Assembly (NCBI GenBank): GCA_029718625.1
Contig: CM056379.1
Location: forward strand, 63,825,626-63,889,625
Reading direction: 5' to 3'
Length of the DNA: 64,000 nt
Origin: Synaphobranchus kaupii
Taxonomy: Eukaryota; Chordata; Actinopteri; Anguilliformes; Synaphobranchidae
Shown here: positions 38,775-51,419 of the stretch, piece after piece
How positions within the stretch are numbered: the stretch's first letter is position 1
Layout: each line of letters begins with the position of its first letter
Made by a program: the position numbers and the translations under genes
The notes under the pieces: generated by a model
The model's input: the letters and a program-made list of their open reading frames with translations, nothing else
Database searches by the model: none
What the model was told of the DNA's origin: nothing

Positions 38775-38974
38775 AACTGTACTTCCTTTTGCTTGATAAG
38801 GCCTTACACTCTATCCCTTACCTAAGGCCCTGTTTTGATAGACTCATTATTTATTCTGAAAATGCCTGTCAACACTAATGCTTCCATGTAGAACATAGGA
38901 GGCTTTCATGGACACCGGCTTTTGTAAGGACGATGTTTTTCAAATCCAAATGCACTATGGTGAACAGTGTAGTA

Positions 38975-39529
38975 CACTGCCTGGCCAAAAAAAAAGTCGT
39001 TGCACCCGCCATGCATAGTGCCCACTGCACAAGCCTCTGGAGGCACTGTTATGATCTGGGGTTGCTTCACTTGGTCAGGTCTAGGCTCAGCAACATTATG
39101 CAGCAATAAAATGAAGTCAGCTGAGTGCTTGAATGTACTGAATGACCAGGTTATCCCATCAATGGGAATATTCCAGGACGACAATGCCAAGATTCATCGC
39201 GCTCAAATTGTGAAAGAGTGGTTCAGGGTACCATAATACTATGAAGATATGCAAATCATTTTCACACATTAATTGGCCACCAGAGTCCTGACCTTAACCC
39301 CATTGAAAGTCTTTGGGATGTGCTGGAGAAGACTTTACGGAGTGGTTCGACTCTCTCATTGTCAATACAAGATCTCGGCCAAAAATGAATGCAACTCTGG
39401 ACGGAAATAAATGTTGTGACGTTGCATAAGGTTGTCGAAACAATGCCACGACGAATGCGCGCCGTAATCAAAGCTAAAGGCGGTCCAACAAAATATTAGA
39501 GTGTGCAACTTTTTTTTGGCCAGGCAGTG
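38975..39529 (+). mobile_element. Tc1-like transposon, short-TIR family, truncated
   Basis: The left end is CACTGCCTGGCCAAAAAAAA, and the right end is its complement ending GGCCAGGCAGTG. TA flanks both sides (38973-38974 and 39530-39531). At 555 bp it keeps only the second half of the transposase gene. A SINE starts immediately to the right. Confidence 0.8.
39003..39500 (+). pseudogene. Tc1-like transposase C-terminal part, broken
   Basis: The first part reads [16 protein letters not shown], then [18 protein letters not shown] with the second catalytic Asp. After this a stop-bearing foreign block at 39232-39254 interrupts the frame. Remnants of the PDLNPIESLWDVLEKTLR region and the MPRRMRAVIKAKGG tail can be followed in shifted frames up to about 39500. 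The N-terminal DNA-binding domain and first Asp are missing. Non-functional. Confidence 0.75.
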
Positions 39530-39531
39530 TA

Positions 39532-39745
39532 TAATGGTAAAGGAACTGGACTTGTAACCGAAAGGTTGCAGGTTCGATTCCCAGGTAGGACACTGCCGTT
39601 GTACCCTTGAGCAAGGTACTTAACCTGACTTGCTTCAGTATATATCCAGCTGTATGAATGGATAAATGTAATAAGAAGTTGTGTAAGTCCCTCTGGATAA
39701 GAGTGTCTGCTAAATGTCTGTAATGTAAATGTAACGTAATGTGAA
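39532..39745 (+). repeat. tRNA-derived SINE with L2-type 3' stem-loop
   Basis: The head has a B box GGTTCGATTCC (39571-39581) downstream of an A-box-like part. The tail at 39691-39703 reads CTCTGGATAAGAG, a 4-bp stem with a GGATA loop, followed by TGTCTGCTAAATG and (TGTAA)-type repeats. This stem-loop is the known recognition feature of L2-clade LINEs such as eel UnaL2 and the SINEs they mobilise. Plus orientation. Confidence 0.75.
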
Positions 39746-40477
39746 CCTCTTGGGCACATTATGAGCACTAGAGTGCTCCCTTCAAATCATGCACCAGGTA
39801 AACCATGCAAGTCGCAATTCCATCCTTTCTTATTTTGATCTCTGAAGCAGTGTGGGTTTAGCAAACAACTTAACACATACTTAACACATAAACACCGTCA
39901 GGATTGACTGAATTCAAGACACACTGGAATTCCCAATCAACCACATTGCTCAGCTCACCTGGTAGAACTGCACCAACTAATGTGTGCCAACCTGCAGTAA
40001 CATTGCACGACAAGTAAAATAAGTGATTATGCCGGTCTGCAAAGTAACTACATCCAAACAACTTCTTGACTTGAGCATAATTCAAGGGATTTAATAAGTT
40101 TTTGCTTTGTATTTTGTATGGCCTTAAGAACACCAAACATATAACCATCTATAAGCACACAGAGGGAACATGGCAGGAAATACATTTCATTTCAGGGGAA
40201 TAATTTCTTGACAGTATCTTGGTCACTCTCATAATACTATGAAGATATGCAATGTTGCACTTATAAGCCGCAAAAGAACTCCTAGGAGGTGCCTTTGGCA
40301 AATATGAAGCGACAAAGTACATCGCCACAGCTTGTAAATTCTATCCACAAGTTCAGCCTGTGCATGAAGCAAACTCCTCCATCCTTGTCTACCATTTCCA
40401 GCATTGCTCCCTCTCCCACTCCCTTGTCTCCTTCTCCCTCTCCTTAACTTCCCTTCTTCCTCTTTCCCCTGACTCAC

Positions 40478-40628
40478 CACTGCTGGAGACAGCATGTATC
40501 CGGGTCCTGGAGAGCAGCTCCAGCGGCTGCTCCCGGCTAGACATCGTGTCCGAGGAGAAACAGGATTCCGTCTCGTAAATAGTCTGCAACATCGCGCACA
40601 GCCCCAGCACAGTGGGCCTCAAAAGCAT
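40478..40628 (-). CDS. hdac5: First recognised coding exon of hdac5-like class IIa HDAC
   Basis: Encodes the extreme N terminus. The core MSSREQPLELLSRTRIHAV starts at the ATG 40542-40544 and parallels the MSGREPSLEILPRTSLHSI start known from HDAC5. The exon ends AGC AGT G at 40478 before GTGAGT. The lone G joins TG of the exon at 2177 to give Val-Glu-Val-Lys. Two upstream in-frame ATGs exist: 40592 (MLQTIYETESCFSSD) and 40628 (MLLRPTVLGLCA). I give the longest; the true start could be any of the three. A CAG at 40635-40637 with a weak pyrimidine tract could be an acceptor, which would make the upstream 5'UTR lie on another exon. No other gene overlaps it. Confidence 0.82.
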
Positions 40629-40637
40629 GCCACTCTG

Positions 40638-41478
40638 ATTGCGATCCGAGGAGTTAGGAGAAAATGTGTGACGGGACAACAAAAAGCAAATAACCACAAA
40701 AAAATAATAAAAATAACTAAATTCATATAAACAAACGCAAAAAGGAATTAAATGTCCAGACCACCAGCTGGCATTTGTTTACATCCAAAGAAGAGTGGAT
40801 AGTTGAAAAAGTAAACGGGGGCCTGTTTTAAGTTCCCAAGACAAGAGGAAATTCACTGGACTAAAAAGCGGCCTGACATTGTTGAACGTCATTAATCTTT
40901 TATGCTGGGAGACCGCATCTGGTCCTCAAAGTCTCCTGGGATGGTTGTTGGGAAAGTAAAGGGTTGGGGGTGGGGGTTGAGGCAGAAAGGCCTGGTGAAG
41001 ATGTTGTAGAAAATCAGGGATTCTCCAAAGTGTAAGATCCAGATATAAAATCCATACTCTCCTGTTCTTTTCAAAACACCTTCGATTGAAATTTACATCC
41101 AAAGACAGAACAACAAGATCACAGGAAAACTAGCAAAACACACACACAGAGTGGGGGTCCCATCCAGAGAGTCCAAAGGCATGCTGCTCCTTCACCTTCT
41201 GTTTTCCAGGTCTGTCATGACCTTAATGAGGGAATGCTGGATTTTTAAAAAAACAAAGAGTTGTCTGTCGGGAACACAGTAAAAACTTTAAGCAGAAACA
41301 GAAGTCAGAGATTAGAGGCTGCAGCCAGACAGCAGCAGCGATCCACTGTGTCAGGGAACGGCCAAGTATCGGGAACGAGACCAGCCAGACAAGAGGCAGT
41401 GCGAGTGAAAGTGGATTGCTGACTCAGGAGCAAGGCTGGCCGGCAGTTTCTCCCCCCCCGTCTTCTCTCTCTTTCTCA
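40638..41478. other. Upstream flank of the hdac5 coding exon
   Basis: Non-coding. The 41300-41440 part is moderately GC-rich and could be leader or promoter sequence, but no TATA box, initiator or donor stands out. Confidence 0.35.
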
Positions 41479-41688
41479 CACTCACTCACTCACTCACTCA
41501 CTCACTCACTCACTCACTCACTCACTCACTCACTCACTCACTCACTCACTCACTCACTCACTCACTCACTCACTCACTCACTCACTCACTCACTCACTCA
41601 CTCACTCACTCACTCACTCACTCACTCACTCACTCACTCACTCACTCACTCACTCACTCACTCACTCACTCACTCACTCACTCACTCA

Positions 41689-41769
<81 letters not shown>
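41479..41769. repeat. Compound (CTCA)n-(CA)n microsatellite
   Basis: About 212 bp of uninterrupted CTCA units (41479-41690) passes straight into about 79 bp of CA (41691-41769). It lies some 850 bp upstream (minus sense) of the first recognised hdac5 exon. The Thr/His/Ser/Leu open frame is a reading of the repeat. Confidence 0.95.
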
Positions 41770-41771
<2 letters not shown>

Positions 41772-42219
41772 TTCCAGTCACAATCTCGTGAAAGAGGAAG
41801 CCACTCTCCACCCTGGCAACCTCTACCAAAGAGGAACCAGAAAGAAAGAAAAAAAGTACTGATGGCAGACGGTCAAAGTTCCAAGGCTTTCTTGAGGTGT
41901 TTTTTTTGTTCTTGTTTTGTTTCCTTTGGTACCCCCCACTGGTTTGTGAAGAGCAGGTGGATAAGATAGAGTTGGGGAGTTTACAAACAGACTGGGCTGC
42001 TTGGCGAGCCGGGAAGCTGGAAATAGATGTGGAATGGCAGAGGACAGGGGAGGGGCTTGGCTAAAAATAGAATGGAGCGCCAAGCATTGATAGTGCAACG
42101 AGGAGGGAGGCAGGCTTTGTCTCGCAAATGGTGCTAGCCAATCAGGCGCTTCCTCACAGCCAGAAGGAACAGCAAGACCTATCTGCATTGGTGCAGGCGC
42201 TGGAGCCAGGCAAACAAAC

Positions 42220-42485
42220 ACACATACATCACAGAGGTACAAACATTAGACAGACACACAGCCACACGTATATCTCAGCAGTAGACACATTAGACAAACA
42301 CACAGACACACATCACAGCAGTACATATATTAGACAAACATAGTGATACATATATTAGACACATATCACGTTGGTATATGTATTTGACAAATACACAAAC
42401 ACACATCACAAGGGTATATATATTTGACAAAGACACAGACACATATCACAAAGATATATACATTTGACGAAGAACACAGAGCATT
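42220..42485. repeat. Degenerate minisatellite, about 55-60 bp units
   Basis: Four to five imperfect units built from ACACATCACA, a GGTATATATATTTGACAAA-like block and ACACACAGACAC. Decay is heavier than in the LINE-associated minisatellite at 54203. No coding role. Confidence 0.6.
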
Positions 42486-43910
42486 AGGCAAAGGCAGACA
42501 TAGATCAAACAGACACATGAGACAGACATATATCACAGATGCACACAGCACACAAATACATCACATTCAGTTACACAGAGACATTTACACATCATTTAGT
42601 TACATCCACTTACAAAAAGAATGGCGGTGCCCAGTTTCTACATAACGAAAATGTACTCGCATGAAAGAGCATTACATATTTAGGGCTCAAAAGTGTGACT
42701 GTTTTGGTCGCATATGCAAACGCAATGTTTTTTTAATCATGCGACGAGCAACCTATCGCAATCGGACAAACTACCAAGTTTATTTTCCCTGCAACCATTC
42801 TAACCAACCATACATCAGCAGCACTTACCTCTATGCTGGTTTAAATTTTTTATTTATTCATTTATTTTTGCCAATATCGGTCGCAGCGGTCCTTTCACTG
42901 ACAGCAGCCATGCAAGATAAAATTCCCTAAACCTAACTAATGTTATTTAACTGAACCAGTTTTTTTTCCCTTAAGGATAATGAAGTGAAACAAACAATCA
43001 CTCTGAAATTAACAATCATTTTTCACAAAAAAATATGAAGTGAACATCGATATGAGTGATTCAACTCCTCGACCAGCGAAGTTGATCGAGATGTCCAACC
43101 ATCAACAAAGAAAGAGAAGCAAAGAGTGGCTAAAGTAATTCTCCTGGTTAAGGTATGAGGCAAAATGTGAACTGGAAATAATGTGGAGTAGAGATCACGG
43201 GAGAAACTCAGTTTGCAACACAGCAGATAGCTTGCAGTTCAATAAGTAGCCTATTTAAGTTCGCTATTCAAATTCAGTCGTTTAATAATCACACCCACAC
43301 CCCCCCCCCCCCCCCAAAAAAAAAAAAATAATATTTGGAAATGAATTAATTAGCCTATGTAATGATGATGTGAATTTATCACAGCTGATTTTTTATTCAG
43401 TTCTATTACACTTCAATTAGTTATGTGCATTAATTTACTCATTTAAACCTCATACTTTCGGCTACCAAGAGATTCAGCCACCAAGAGATTTCAGATAAGT
43501 TGCATTTTGCTGACGGTGATTTGGGATTTTTGCCCGGATGCAGAGTGGGAGGACCGAAACGCCTGAATGTAGGTTAATGACTGACTGGCTGGCTGATCCC
43601 CGTTGTTGAAAAGCGCATGTGTAAAATTTTGAGTAATTACGTTAAAAAGTTTGCTGTCTACAGGATTTGTAGGCTACAATCCTTGAGTATTGAAAATGCT
43701 TGATTCTGAAAGCTGTTTTCAAGGTTAGAAATATACTTGAATTTTGAATAAACTAGCTGAAAATCCTTAAGATTTCCATAACTCGTAGTCAAAGTAATTG
43801 TTGGGATTGAACAAAAAATAGTTAATTGTTAATTCAAATTTGACAAGAAAATTTTCATTGTTGTGAGTGAGGTTATCTGTGACGTCTTCTCTCCGATTGC
43901 GTGCACTGTG
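42486..43910. other. Non-coding stretch
   Basis: Holds a C16-A13 homopolymer junction at 43300-43328. Otherwise no gene, RNA or paired repeat ends were recognised. Confidence 0.4.
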
Positions 43911-43914
43911 TTAA

Positions 43915-44660
43915 AGGGATAGTTTGGAATTTTGGACATAATGTCTCAATTATGACTTACACATGATGTAGTTGATTGATGGAAACCATTTTCAGATAAT
44001 TCCATGCTGTCCCTTCTTTTAGACATACACACATTGCTAATGCTAGCGCAACTCTATGGTAACCGGTAGCATCCACTACCAAACGCACTTAAACACTCCA
44101 CAGTGCACCCAAAGCAAATAAAATACGATGACAGTCTATCAGGGTTATTTTGAGTGATTATACCATCATTTTTGAAGTCAAACTATCGTTGAATCCTTTA
44201 CTTTGTGCTGACCTATATTCTCTGTGGAAGTACGGCGGCAGAGCGATACTTTACGTTACCTACGAATGTAGTGCCGGCACTGGTCGACTACAACAACAAA
44301 GAAGACCAACAAGTTGCAATGGCCACGTTCGCTCCGCCGCCGTACTTCCACAGAGAATATAGGTCAGCACAAAGTAAAGGATTCAACGATAGTTTGACTT
44401 CAAAAATGATGGTATAAACACTCAAAATAACCCCGATAGACCGTCGTCGTATTTTATTTGCTTTGGGTGCACTGTGGAGTGTTTAAGTGCGTTTGGTAGT
44501 GGATGCTAGCAGTTACCTTAGAGTTGCGCTAGCATTAGCAATGTGTGTATGTCCAAAAGAAGGGACAGCATGGAATTATCTGAAAATGGTTTCCACCAAT
44601 CAACTACATCATCGGTACGTCGTAATTGAGACATTATGTCCAAAATTCCGAACTATCCCT
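43915..44660. mobile_element. TTAA-target foldback element
   Basis: TTAA flanks (43911-43914 and 44661-44664). The ends AGGGATAGTTTGGAATTTTG and the complement of AGGGATAGTTCGGAATTTTG extend into arms of about 340 bp that pair almost end to end. The axis lies near 44285. The AGGGATAGTT terminus is common in fish non-autonomous elements. There is no transposase. Its inner part is shared with the hAT copy at 31974-33066. Confidence 0.8.
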
Positions 44661-44914
44661 TTAACACAGAACAGCTACAGTTGAAGGAGCTAGCGTCCGC
44701 TTTATTCATTTAAACCATAAAAAAATATAGTGGGGCACACATTACATTTTAGGCATATGCTGGTGCTCTTTTCGGGATAATTTTTCATCCAACAAGTGCT
44801 AAAACTCGCAATTCAACTGTGTATGTTTGACATGGATATAGTGTGGTTATTTAGGTGTTTTCTTGTGCTACTTTGTCAGCATCCAGATAGTTGTGTGACG
44901 AGAAGAGAGCTAGC

Positions 44915-45345
44915 CAGAGGCTGTTTATCTCTCTCTACCTCTCACACTCATACACACACAAACACGCTAGCTCCAGCTGCTGCCGAGCCTCAAGCACTGA
45001 ACTATATAGATAACAGTACGGTGGCCGCAAGTAGCGGCCGAGGCAGAAGCAATGGTGGAGAGTTGGCGGGTGGCACGCATAGCCTCGTTTGGGCTTATAA
45101 TGATGCGGCCAGCAAACAACAAATCACACGCTGTACAAATAGTTACCCATGCCATGTAGGCTACTCATTTTACACAGGCTGTAGGCAATCACACTACCTG
45201 CAAGATGTCACATAATTTTGCACATGTGGTCACTGCACTGAACTCTCTCCAAGAGAGAATGTCTGTTGTTTGACGTTGCAAAGGTAAATGTGTCGCATGC
45301 ATATAATACAACTCCTGGCTCAACTATGCTTTATATATTTATTTT
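44915..45345 (+). repeat. hAT-derived BED-finger fragment, copy 2
   Basis: Near-identical to 21170-21632 apart from a deletion near 45210 and scattered changes. The same frame stays open from about 44985 through GGTHSLVWAYNDAASKQQIT to SHYLQD and then stops at about 45213. The donor-like AAG-GTAAAT after GTTGC is also kept (near 45280-45288). Flanks beyond the shared segment differ from copy 1. Confidence 0.5.
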
Positions 45346-45524
45346 TAATAAAGTATATATTTATATTTTTTAAATAAACTAGCTAGCTACTTGCTAAGCT
45401 AGACTGAAAAACAAACTATCAAAAAACAAGGGATTATCAAGCTAACTATAAAAAATACACCAAAAATAGGTTACTATAACTTACTAGAATATTCAAAAAA
45501 GCTAAACTGTAGGCTAGCTATATA

Positions 45525-46908
<1,384 letters not shown>

Positions 46909-46910
46909 TA

Positions 46911-48200
46911 TATCGCTCGCTCTCACTCCTATCTCCTCTCCGTCCACGCAGATCAACCACCAAACTATATAGAAAATGGTGAGATCAACCACTGAGATTT
47001 GCCTTTATAGCTGGGGCATAGCCCACCCTCCCTCCAAAACTTCAGGGCGTAGCTGTACAGGTTTCAATTTCGTCACCGGGAGGAATACGTCAGCTGGATG
47101 AAGTTTCGTGCAGTTCCTAACGTTTTACAAGAGACAAGTGGTTTTAGTGCTTTGTTACCCTTTAATGTTGTAACTTAGCGGTTAACACGCAGGCATTTAA
47201 TATGCTGTATAGCAGTTACTATGGGGCACTAGAGAGCAGACCTAGTGGTCCACAAGTGGTCCGTGGACAGACTTAGTGGTTAACCGAGATTTCCATTTTA
47301 AAAATCCATTGTAGGCTACACTGCTATCCGTTGTTGTTGACTACCCTAAGAGGCATTTATTGTCTATGACAATTAGACAGTATTTGCTTCAAGTAGAAAA
47401 TATTGAGAATAAAAGTTGCAACCTGTGTCCTTATCATCCACCAGTGATCATTTTTCAGAAGTGAATTTGCAAGATGGTCTTTTGTTGCTAGTGTTGCTAC
47501 ACTGCAATATGGACAATCACTGTCCTCCAGAATGTCGTATAAGGCCTCGGAGGATGTGAACTCCGTATTCATTTCTAAAAATGAATTACAACTCTCCATG
47601 GTATTAGCCTACAACTGCCCAACGAAGGTCTAATGTGAAACTAATGTAAACGAAGTTGAACTGCTAATTTAGACTACAGCATATTAAATCTCTGAACGGC
47701 TACGCTGCATATTAAAAGATAACATACTACAGCACACCAGTGTTTGCAGACAGCAATTGACTTTAAAACGGGTCAATATAAATATATTATTTATGTATTC
47801 CACATGTAATGATAGCTTATTTCCTTAGGCAACTGTAGTAAAGAAATCACATCAATTAGGCTGTGTAGCTAATATCGCCATGTTGTGAGTGGTGCAAGGG
47901 AAAAAAAGGACAGTGGGATATGTAAGCAGTCGGCTACTGTATTCCCCCCAAAATCGAGTCAAAATTTTATCACCAGCATAAGAACCCGACATTTGCACAT
48001 TACACTACATTTGTTTTACTTTATTTGTTTATGTATTATTGCTGTATTCATTATTCATTTGCCATGTGAGATTCTACATCTTAAAATACGTGGAGTGCCA
48101 AAGCAGTAATTATTGCGCGATCTTTGTACATGCACTGGTTCTGATCAGACGGACTGTCCACGGACCACTAAGCCTGACGCCGTGTTCACAACTCAACGCA
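46911..48200. other. Non-coding stretch with a 16-bp inverted repeat
   Basis: AGTGGTCCGTGGACAG at 47255-47270 is exactly complementary to 48154-48169, 883 bp apart. This may mark a DNA element. Between them a minus-strand frame (47357-47599) has a CPYC pair and KDHL, loosely like a zinc finger, but I do not recognise a family. Confidence 0.4.
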
Positions 48201-51200
48201 TCATCGGATTGACGGACACCGGAAGTCATTCATTCCAATGGCGGATGATTAACTGACAGTTACGGATGTGCGCCCCCTTGTGGCCGTCATGGAAAAGTCA
48301 TGGAAATCCATTGGTCAAAATGTGTATGAACCCTGTTGTCGGGGAAGTGAGGATTTAGTAAAATGTGTATTTTATTTTATGTATGTTCAGCACTCTGAAT
48401 ACCGAGCACAAGTGGCATCAACGTTTAAAACTCCTCACTTATCCAACACTTATTTTATTTGTTAATGATTATCAAAAATATCAATTATCAATTAAATCGC
48501 CAACTTCATTGATAAGCAGAGCAGCCTGTTGGATCAACCTTTATCAAAATGTACAACTCACGACCAGATTAAAATTAAGAGATGTATTAAATTACAACAA
48601 GTATTCAAGCCTTAACTAAAGACATAGGTTCAATCAATGCTACAGACATGGACAAGTTACAGTCACAAAATAAATTAATGAAAGATAATACCAGACCACA
48701 GCTTGTTTCTCCCAAGGTAATCCACAGAATGCGCTAACACTAAAGTCCAAGACCCAACAGACAGAAGAACATTCAAAAAGTCCTGGGATGAAATGAAAAA
48801 TTCCAGACTCCGCAAACACCACCCAGACACAAGACTCAGATGAAACTCCAAAAACCGAACTGAGGCTTCTTTCCTTCCGCCCCCAATAGATACCTTATTC
48901 TCCACAGGAAGATTGGGTTAATGTGAAAGAAAAGGGGTGGGGGGTCATTTATGACAAAGACTGGCTTATCTTTGATATTTGTGGGGGTGAGTGAGAGACA
49001 GAAGGAGAGGGGGGGAGAGCAAGAGGTGGAGGAGCTGGGTAGTTTACTTATATCTAAATATTAGATATACTACACTGTACAGAGATTTCTGTGTTTCTAT
49101 TTTTCCTCTACAGCTCCAAGCTTTATATATTGGTATTTATACTCAAATATTTTGTTTAGGATCTTAGTATCTTTACTTTAGTGTCTTCTGAAAAATGCAC
49201 ACCTATTAAAACTTTTGCATTTCTTGAATCTACAGAGTTTAATTCATTATTATATAGTCAATTTTGTAATTATGTACATTACTCATCTTGGAACTTTGTT
49301 GTTGTTCAAATCAAGATCGAAAGTTTAATATTGGAACAATTTGACAGCTTAGGAGTTCAATTTTGTTTGATTTTAATTACAATTAGCTATATCTTTAATT
49401 GTTTTTATCATCTCAGACATCACCAAGATGAACATTCTAAGTGTTATTTTTATGGGGTTATAAAAATGACAAATAACTTTTATGGGTTATTTTTGCAACA
49501 AAAAAAAGCTGCTGTGTGGCTCATCCTGCAAAGGCATGTGGATGGGCCTTATGCTCTGGTATCAATTCCAGACCATGCCTGTCCGTGCCCGGGATTACAG
49601 TGTCCCATTGCTCACTAGTGACCCCACTGGTCAGTTGGGCACCTGCAAGTCCAATTGTAAGCGGGCAGTACACTTGCTGCGAAAACAAACATCGGCTAGT
49701 TCGTACTAACTAAATGATGTAAAATTACACGTTTGTGAAACTCTGCATTGACTTGTGCCACCGCAGTGTGTACATCCCTGTTGGCCGAACTAGCCGAGTT
49801 TGCACACCGACGCCAACACGGAGATTGCCTGCTATTGGTCTGTCATGGAGTCACTAAACGAACAGTTCAAAGCCGCAATGAGTACACACACGTTTGTATA
49901 CAGCGCCTTGTTCGGATGTGGTTCGATCTTATAAAGTATAATGATGCCTTCTTGCTGCACATGAAGCGTCTATGGTAGCCCCACTTGTGAACTGCAGTGT
50001 GACAAGCAGTGGCGACTTCACATGCTTCAGGTGAGAGCATATTCTTCTCCATCCTCTCCTGAATTGACAGTGGATAGTTGTTGCAGCACCGAGTGCTGAT
50101 ATATGTACAAATGGGCATTCCAAATAGGGAAAGCATTAAAAAGCAACAGACATGCACAAAGAAAGTTCTAATGTGAAACCGCTTGGCACTCTTTAATGGA
50201 GGAAGCCGTACTACACAAACACACGGGGTGAGGGAGATTCTGATCGGAATGTTGCACGGTAAAATGTTCAGTGTGAAATCAATTCTTACAGAATACATAT
50301 GGTCCCAAATGTACTCATATGTACTTGTGTTAAGAGTACAATGAACACTGGACATTTTACGGTGTACCACTACTGAGAGGACAGGATGAACACGCATGCA
50401 CAGAAAGCTTTTCCCAGCTGCCCTAGAGTCACTAGGGTAGGGCTCATTTAGAAACCCAGGAACAGCAAACACACATCAATGCTGTGCTGGCAGTGCTCCT
50501 GATTAGGCATGAGTCTTACCTGACCATGGCGGCGTACTAGTGCCATCTGGCTCACTCCACATAGCAAACGGGCAACGCTGGCCAAGGAGCACAGTTTAAG
50601 GGAAAGTGCGACTCGGAGCGGCCCAGCAGAGCCAAGCAAGGATGCTCAACTGAGTGCTGAGCAACCAAGAGGGCTGCTTGCCCCAAAGCAGAGCTGACTG
50701 GAGGGCACAAGCACGGATCCATTCAGGAGAAACCATTCGTCTGTTTAAAACACTGCCGCTTTATTAAGAGTAACTTCTTTACATTGGCTTATGGTGCTAA
50801 ATGATTGGCTATGTGTAAAGAATGGTTATAAAGAATGAAAAATGTAAAGAATGAAATTCCCTTTCCCTAGCTGCACTATATTAAAGTTACTTTAGCATTT
50901 CTCTGGTAATGTTGCTGGGGGGGGGGGGGGGGGGGGGGTGTTTTGCTCGTCTAAATTGGTAGATTGGCAAATGGACACAAGACCCAGAGAGAACCCGTAC
51001 TGAACATGTCCATTCAAGAGCTGCCCAAGCGAGACTGGAGCGCACTCACGTTGCCTTTCTTTTGTCCCTTGAAAAAGCAGCACCAGTCCCCCTTGCTACT
51101 TTTAAAACCTCAGCCAACCGTGCCTTGCTGTGACGGAACCAGAGCGCTGTTTTTTGTTCTCTTTTATTTTTGTCTCCCCCCCCACCCCTACTTTCTCCCT

Positions 51201-51410
51201 CCTCCCTTCGGCACTGCTTTACAACAACTCCAGTTATTTATAGGTGGATGTACTTCTCTTGCAGTGTGACGTGGGTCGGGTTTATATTTAGGCCTGCAAA
51301 GGGGGTGGGGGGTGAGAGTTTTGCATGGATGAACTCGTCTAGTTAATGTCAAGGACTTCAGCCCAGCAGGAAAAAAAAAAATAAATAGAAGGAAAGAACT
51401 GGGTGACAAT
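48201..51410. other. Non-coding stretch
   Basis: A 201-codon minus-strand frame (49867-50472) has no recognisable domain and no splice context. A G22 run lies at 50917-50938. No element termini were paired. Confidence 0.4.
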
Positions 51411-51419
51411 TCTGACAGA

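Larger units (their letters stand above)
2178..40477 (-). other. hdac5: Large hdac5 intron, about 38.3 kb
   Basis: The intron is bounded by the GTGAGT donor at 40472-40477 and the CAG acceptor at 2178-2180. Phases match exactly: the upstream exon ends with the first base of a codon and the downstream exon supplies the other two. It holds most of the transposable elements listed below and no other recognisable exon. Vertebrate class IIa HDAC genes commonly have long 5' introns, so the size is not out of line. Confidence 0.8.

Noticed and set aside
41416..41862. 148-codon open frame of Thr-His-Ser-Leu repeats
   Set aside because: Translation of (CTCA)n and (CA)n; no unique protein sequence of note.
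47357..47599. CPYC-containing minus-strand frame as a zinc-finger gene
   Set aside because: Only one Cys pair, no matching His pair at usual spacing, no known family recognised.
49867..50472. Longest open frame in the window, 201 codons, minus strand
   Set aside because: No recognisable domain, no splice-site or family context; length alone is not convincing in a 64-kb vertebrate window.
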